A stretch of 18,341 bases of DNA from Burkholderiaceae bacterium (GTDB lineage Bacteria; Pseudomonadota; Gammaproteobacteria; Burkholderiales; Burkholderiaceae_C): contig JANREF010000170.1 of the NCBI GenBank assembly GCA_030726195.1, forward strand, positions 1 to 18,341, read 5' to 3'. The notes beneath the pieces were generated by a model. That model was given only the letters and a program-made list of their open reading frames with translations, was not told the DNA's origin and ran no database searches. The translations under genes were made by a program, and so were the position numbers. Each line of letters begins with the position of its first letter. The first letter of the stretch is position 1. This document shows positions 14,394 to 18,341 of this stretch, piece by piece.

Positions 14394-15548
14394 TCAACTC
14401 TGAATCAATCGCTTGGTGCGGGCAATGGCCATCAAAATGCCCAGCCCCATGCCCAAAGTGACCATGGCCGTGCCGCCGTAGCTGATGAACGGCAAAGGCA
14501 CACCCACCACCGGCAAAATGCCGCTGACCATGCCCATGTTGACAAAGCCATACACAAAGAAATTGAGGGTAATGGAGCCCGCCAACAAACGGGAGAACAA
14601 CGTGGGGGCCTCCAGCGCGATGACCAAACCACGGAAAATCAAAAACACCAAGCCACTCACCAACAGCACCGTGCCAATGAGGCCAAACTCTTCTGCAAAC
14701 GCGGCGTAAATAAAGTCGGTGGTGCGCTCGGGAATGAACTCTAAATGCGTTTGCGTGCCCTGCATAAAGCCTTTGCCAAACACACCGCCGGAGCCAATCG
14801 CAATCATGCCTTGGATGATGTGAAAGCCTCGGCCCAGCGGGTCTTTGAACGGGTCAAGCAAGGTGCACACGCGCTGCTTTTGGTAGTCGTGTAGCACCAC
14901 CCAGTCCACGCCAGAGGCGCACCAACTGGGCTCCATGATGATGAGCGTGATGATGCCCGCGCTGGCAATGAGCACGGGCGGCCAAATCAAAGCCCAACTC
15001 AAACCCGCAAAATAAATCACAAAGATGCCCGAGGCCAGCACCAGCAAAGACGTGCCCAAGTCGGGCTGCGACACGATCAAGCCCACGGGCAACACCAAAA
15101 TCAGAGCCGCCACCACGAAATCCAAGGTGCGCATTTGCCCTTCTCTGCGCTGGAACCACCAAGCCAGCATCAGCGGCATGGCGATTTTCAGTATCTCGCT
15201 GGGCTGAATCACAATGCCGATATTGAGCCAGCGCTGCGCACCTTTTTTGGTCAGGCCAAAAAGAGCCACCGCAATCAACAACGCCACACCCACGGTGTAC
15301 AACGGCACGGCGATGCTCATGAGGCGCTGGGGCGTGACCTGCGCCACCAAAAACATCACCACAGCGGCAATCGCCATATTGCGGCCATGATCGACGAAGC
15401 GTGTGCCATGGTCAAAACCCACCGAATACATGGTGGCCAAGCCCGCACAGGCCAGTACCACCACGGCAAACACCAGTGGGCCGTCAAAGCCGCTCAACCA
15501 AGGCGCAAGTCTGGCCGACCACGTGGATTTTTTGATAACGACAGGCAA
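14394..15548 (-). CDS. rodA: RodA, SEDS-family peptidoglycan glycosyltransferase
   Basis: RodA polymerises lipid II into glycan strands during rod elongation, with PBP2. The 384-residue protein is a polytopic inner-membrane protein with about ten helices. SEDS signatures are KKGAQRWLNIGIVIQPSEILKIA, SQPDLGTSLLVL, DPFKDPLGRGFHIIQ with IAIGSGGVFGKG, PERTTDFIYAAFAEEFGLIG (conserved Asp) and GILPVVGVPLPFISYGGTAM near the C-terminus. The start is taken as TTG 15548, which gives the expected N-terminus before the first helix (RLAPWLSGFDGPLVFAV). There is no Shine-Dalgarno; GATAAT is 7 nt upstream. mreBCD and mrdA, commonly adjacent, are not here; a divergent esterase gene lies upstream instead. Confidence 0.96.
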   Translation of the reverse strand: MPVVIKKSTWSARLAPWLSGFDGPLVFAVVVLACAGLATMYSVGFDHGTRFVDHGRNMAIAAVVMFLVAQVTPQRLMSIAVPLYTVGVALLIAVALFGLTKKGAQRWLNIGIVIQPSEILKIAMPLMLAWWFQRREGQMRTLDFVVAALILVLPVGLIVSQPDLGTSLLVLASGIFVIYFAGLSWALIWPPVLIASAGIITLIIMEPSWCASGVDWVVLHDYQKQRVCTLLDPFKDPLGRGFHIIQGMIAIGSGGVFGKGFMQGTQTHLEFIPERTTDFIYAAFAEEFGLIGTVLLVSGLVFLIFRGLVIALEAPTLFSRLLAGSITLNFFVYGFVNMGMVSGILPVVGVPLPFISYGGTAMVTLGMGLGILMAIARTKRLIQS

Positions 15549-15555
15549 GGCCGCT

Positions 15556-15561
15556 ATTATC
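15556..15561 (-). promoter_or_regulatory. Candidate -10 element of rodA
   Basis: On the minus strand GATAAT (5 of 6 matches to TATAAT) is followed by AGCGGCC (7 nt) and the TTG start of rodA. The divergent yqiA-like gene begins 48 bp away on the other strand; its own possible -10, TACAAC at 15588-15593, would leave a leader of about 8 nt. Confidence 0.4.
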
Positions 15562-15608
15562 GTCTGCTAGCGCCACCTTAGAGCGCGTACAACACACCCC
15601 CACACATC

Positions 15609-16196
15609 ATGAGCACCACGCACTTGCTGTACCTACACGGTTTCCGGTCGTCACCCCAGTCCACGAAGGCCTGTTTGCTGCACAACTGGCTGAGTGCGCA
15701 CTACCCTGGTGTGACATGGTTGGCCCCGCAGCTGCCCACCTCACCCCAAGACGCCATGGCGCTCATAGACACGCTCACCGCGCAATGGCCACACGACGGC
15801 AGTGCGGTGGTGGGCTCTAGCTTGGGGGGCTTTTACGCCACTTTTGTGGCCCGACAACGCGGCTGGCCCAGCGTGGTGATCAACCCTGCGGTAGCAGCGC
15901 ACACCCACGGCGAGCGCTTGGTCGGTGAGCACCCCTTGTGGCACGACCCCAGCCAGACCATGCATTTTTTACCCAGCCACGTCGACGAGCTGCGCGCATT
16001 GGCACTGGCACGCGCCGATGTCCCCAGCAACACCATGGCCATCGTAGCCAAGGGCGACGAGGTGCTGGACTGGCGCGACATGGCCGCCCACTACCAGCAC
16101 GCCCAGCTGCACCTGCTGGCCCAAGGCGACCACGGCCTGAGCGACTTTGAGCCCTGGCTAGAGCCCATTGCTGACTTTTTGCAGCTCAGCGCTTAA
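15609..16196 (+). CDS. yqiA: YqiA-like alpha/beta-hydrolase esterase
   Basis: A 195-residue cytoplasmic hydrolase. It begins with MSTTHLLYLHGFRSSPQS, typical of the YqiA/YcfP family (LHGF-SSP oxyanion region). The nucleophile elbow GSSLGG is at 69-74 with Ser71. The acid is probably D150 (AKGDEVLDW) and the histidine H175 (GDHGLSDFE), completing a Ser-Asp-His triad. E. coli YqiA hydrolyses short acyl esters; the physiological substrate is unknown. No signal peptide is visible. There is no clear Shine-Dalgarno before ATG 15609. It is divergent from rodA and 58 bp ahead of the RNase gene on the same strand. Confidence 0.93.
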   Translation: MSTTHLLYLHGFRSSPQSTKACLLHNWLSAHYPGVTWLAPQLPTSPQDAMALIDTLTAQWPHDGSAVVGSSLGGFYATFVARQRGWPSVVINPAVAAHTHGERLVGEHPLWHDPSQTMHFLPSHVDELRALALARADVPSNTMAIVAKGDEVLDWRDMAAHYQHAQLHLLAQGDHGLSDFEPWLEPIADFLQLSA

Positions 16197-16242
16197 CCCA
16201 GACCCCCTCCAAAGGGCCAGCGCCCCTGCGCAGCGGGCGTGG

Positions 16243-16248
16243 GACAAT
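16243..16248 (+). promoter_or_regulatory. Candidate -10 element of the RNase gene (leaderless start)
   Basis: GACAAT (4 of 6 matches to TATAAT) is followed by CTAGCC (6 nt) and ATG 16255, with no proper Shine-Dalgarno. The geometry is the same as at mpl and tldD. Confidence 0.35.
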
Positions 16249-16254
16249 CTAGCC

Positions 16255-18341
16255 ATGTACCTATTATTTGAAGATGCCGGCAAGTTTTTGGCCGGTCGCA
16301 TCCTGTCTGAAACAGACGCTTCCTCCCAAGTTGAGCTGGCCTCTGGCAAGCGCCAAAAGGTGAAAGCTGCCAATGCCCTCATCCGCTTCGAGCAACCCAG
16401 CCCAGCGGACTTGTTGGCCCAAGCCAGCCATGGCGCACAAGACATCGATTTGGACTTGGCATGGGAGTGCGCAAGCGACGAAGAATTTGGCTTCGCCGAC
16501 ATGGCCAGCGAATACTTTGGCGAAAAGCCAACCGTGGCACAACAAGCCAGCGCCCTCATGCGCTTGTTTGAAGCGCCGCACTACTTTCGCCGCGCAGGCA
16601 AGGGTCGCTTTAAAAAGGCCAGTGCCGAAGTGTTGCAGCAAGCCTTGGCCGCCATTGAGAAAAAAGCCGCCGTGCAGGCTCAAGTCGAGCAGTGGACCAG
16701 CGACTTGGCCACTGGCACGTGCCCAGAGCCCATTGCACAGCAGCTGTACAAAATTTTATTCAAGCCCGATAAAAACGCGCCGGAATACAAGGCCGTGGTG
16801 GCGGCGACCAAGCAAACCCAGCTGGGCCCACTGCAGCTGCTGCAGCAAGCAGGCGCCATACACAGCGCGTTTGAATTCCACTGGCAGCGCTTTTTGTTTG
16901 ACCAGTTCCCCAAGGGCATCGCCTTCCCGCCCCTGTCCGCACCCGCCATAGACACCGGCGCGCTGCCCTTGTCTGAAGCGCAGGCATTTTCCATAGACGA
17001 CTCCAACACCACCGAAATTGACGACGCCCTATCGGTTCGTGGCTTGGGCAGTGGCACGGTCACCTTGGGTATTCACATTGCAGCACCGGCGCTGGCCATC
17101 AAGCCCGGCGATGCCATCGACGCGGTAGCGCGCTCGCGCATGTCCACCATGTACATGCCCGGCTTCAAAGTCACCATGCTGCCCGACGAGGTGGTGCAGC
17201 ACTACACGCTGGCCGCAGGACGCGACTGCCCCGCCTTGTCGCTGTACGTCACCATAGACGAGCACACACTGGCCATGGGTGACACCACGACAGTGGTTGA
17301 ACGCGTGCACATTGCAGACAACCTGCGCCACGATCAATTGGGCGACGTGTTCAATGACGCTTTTTTCGATGCAGACGCCGAGCCGCAAGACATGCCGCGC
17401 TGGGGCCGGGAAATGCGTTTTCTCCACCGCTTGGCCAAGCAGCTCAAAGCTGGACGCGAAGTGGTGCGCGGCAAACCCGAGACCTTCAACCGTCCCGACT
17501 ACAACTTCTCGCTGGTGAAGCCCCAGGGCGCATCAGCGCTGCCAGTGGGCGACGAAACCGTAGAAATCACCGTGCGCCCCAGAGGCTCCAACCTCGACTT
17601 GGTCGTGGCAGAGGCCATGATTTTGGCCAACAGCACATGGGGGCAGTGGCTGGGCGCATTAGGCGTACCTGGCATTTACCGCAGCCAAGCCAGCTTGGCC
17701 CCAGGCGTGAAAGTACGCATGGGCACCAAAATGGCCCCGCACGCGGGTATTGGTGTGCCAGCCTACGCCTGGAGCACCTCGCCGCTGCGCCGCTACACCG
17801 ACATGGTCAACCAGTGGCAGCTCATTGCCTGTGCACAGCACGGCGCAACGGCTGCATTGGTCGCGCCGTTCAAACCCAAAGATGCGGCCTTGTTCGCCAT
17901 CATCAGTGGGTTTGACGAAACTTACAGCGCCTACAACCAATTCCAAAACGCCATGGAGCGCTACTGGACGCTGCGCTACTTGGACCAACAAGGCATTACA
18001 GACATCACCGCCGTGCTGTTCAAGGACGGTTTGGTCAGGGCCGACGATGTGCCCTTGGTCGTGCCCGTGATTGGCGCGCAACACATGCCACGCGGCGCAC
18101 ACGTGCGCGTCAAACTGGGCGCGCCAGACCCCATGGCACTGGACATCAGCGGCAGCATCATCGAGCGCTTGGATGCGAACGACGTGAGCGCAGACACCAG
18201 CGACATAGACTTCGGTGCAGATGGCGAGGGCGATGACGCAGACGGCCTAGACACCGGCAGACTCAAGCTGGCCATGGACTTGAGCGATGAGCCCAGCCCA
18301 GCACACGCAGATGTCAATGCAGATGGAAATGGAAATGGCAA
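16255..18341 (+). CDS. RNase II-family (RNB domain) exoribonuclease, 3' end beyond the window
   Basis: The frame is open from ATG 16255 to the window end (695 complete codons). Residues 1-230 are an N-terminal region without obvious cold-shock motifs. The RNB catalytic domain starts at about 240: FSIDDSNTTEIDDALSV carries D248, D256 and D257, matching E. coli RNase II D201, D209 and D210. Glu254 replaces the Asp207 equivalent. The helical SPLRRYTDMVNQWQL motif is present later. A short beta-rich S1-like segment (VPLVVPVIGAQHMPRGAHVR) follows, and then an acidic, Asp/Gly-rich tail. Such enzymes degrade single-stranded RNA 3' to 5' hydrolytically in the cytoplasm. The domain layout lacks the long N- and C-terminal extensions of RNase R, so an RNase II or plant/cyanobacterial-like subgroup is more likely. 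Confidence 0.93.
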   Translation, partial: MYLLFEDAGKFLAGRILSETDASSQVELASGKRQKVKAANALIRFEQPSPADLLAQASHGAQDIDLDLAWECASDEEFGFADMASEYFGEKPTVAQQASALMRLFEAPHYFRRAGKGRFKKASAEVLQQALAAIEKKAAVQAQVEQWTSDLATGTCPEPIAQQLYKILFKPDKNAPEYKAVVAATKQTQLGPLQLLQQAGAIHSAFEFHWQRFLFDQFPKGIAFPPLSAPAIDTGALPLSEAQAFSIDDSNTTEIDDALSVRGLGSGTVTLGIHIAAPALAIKPGDAIDAVARSRMSTMYMPGFKVTMLPDEVVQHYTLAAGRDCPALSLYVTIDEHTLAMGDTTTVVERVHIADNLRHDQLGDVFNDAFFDADAEPQDMPRWGREMRFLHRLAKQLKAGREVVRGKPETFNRPDYNFSLVKPQGASALPVGDETVEITVRPRGSNLDLVVAEAMILANSTWGQWLGALGVPGIYRSQASLAPGVKVRMGTKMAPHAGIGVPAYAWSTSPLRRYTDMVNQWQLIACAQHGATAALVAPFKPKDAALFAIISGFDETYSAYNQFQNAMERYWTLRYLDQQGITDITAVLFKDGLVRADDVPLVVPVIGAQHMPRGAHVRVKLGAPDPMALDISGSIIERLDANDVSADTSDIDFGADGEGDDADGLDTGRLKLAMDLSDEPSPAHADVNADGNGNG

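Noticed and set aside
17976..18341. Minus-strand Ser-rich open frame reaching the window edge
   Set aside because: It is antisense to the RNase II-family gene, whose frame continues without a stop through the region.

Overview
The window looks like chromosomal core DNA from a betaproteobacterium of the order Burkholderiales, most likely Comamonadaceae or a close relative. The grounds are the class Ia NrdA ending in CEAC, NrdB ending in a GGALSWD tail, a Lys/Ala/Pro histone H1-like protein with an AWPFPTSSKP-type C-terminus, and the order accB-accC-prmA-DUF3426. There is no transposase, integrase, phage gene or CRISPR array, and no protein-level sign of horizontal transfer.

Layout. Plus strand: the 3' end of nrdA, nrdB, then a histone H1-like gene with strong terminators (1-2840). 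A 467-bp non-coding interval follows, much of it in a 10-bp repeat register (2781-3247). Minus strand: accB, accC, prmA and a DUF3426 zinc-ribbon membrane protein form one operon (7358 down to 3248). An AT-rich intergenic region precedes it. Next, also on the minus strand, come a conserved protein of unknown function and a TlpA-like thioredoxin (8814 down to 7660). They diverge from mpl on the plus strand (8889-10316). Minus strand again: rodA plus a 3-hydroxyisobutyrate-dehydrogenase-like gene (15548 down to 13388), tldD, and a Phe-type DAHP synthase aroG. Finally, on the plus strand, come a YqiA-like esterase and an RNase II-family nuclease that is cut by the window end.

The best find is a 24-codon leader ORF upstream of aroG (11770 down to 11696) whose residues 6-12 read FWFGYFF. 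It is followed by a textbook intrinsic terminator, and a GGCGGT in the leader can pair with the terminator's 5' arm. This is the architecture of a ribosome-mediated transcription attenuator tuned to aromatic amino acids. It would control the first step of the shikimate pathway, unlike the TyrR repression of enterobacterial aroG.

The second find is a recurring start architecture. Five genes that head their transcripts (mpl, the divergent unknown gene, tldD, rodA and the RNase) lack a Shine-Dalgarno sequence. Each has a -10-like hexamer only 6-7 nt before the start codon, which predicts leaderless mRNAs. Genes inside operons, or with long leaders, have clear Shine-Dalgarno sequences. The third is the pair of degenerate 10-bp tandem arrays beside the histone-like gene.

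Functionally the window combines dNTP synthesis, fatty-acid initiation, cell-wall elongation and recycling (RodA, Mpl), aromatic biosynthesis, RNA decay and nucleoid organisation.
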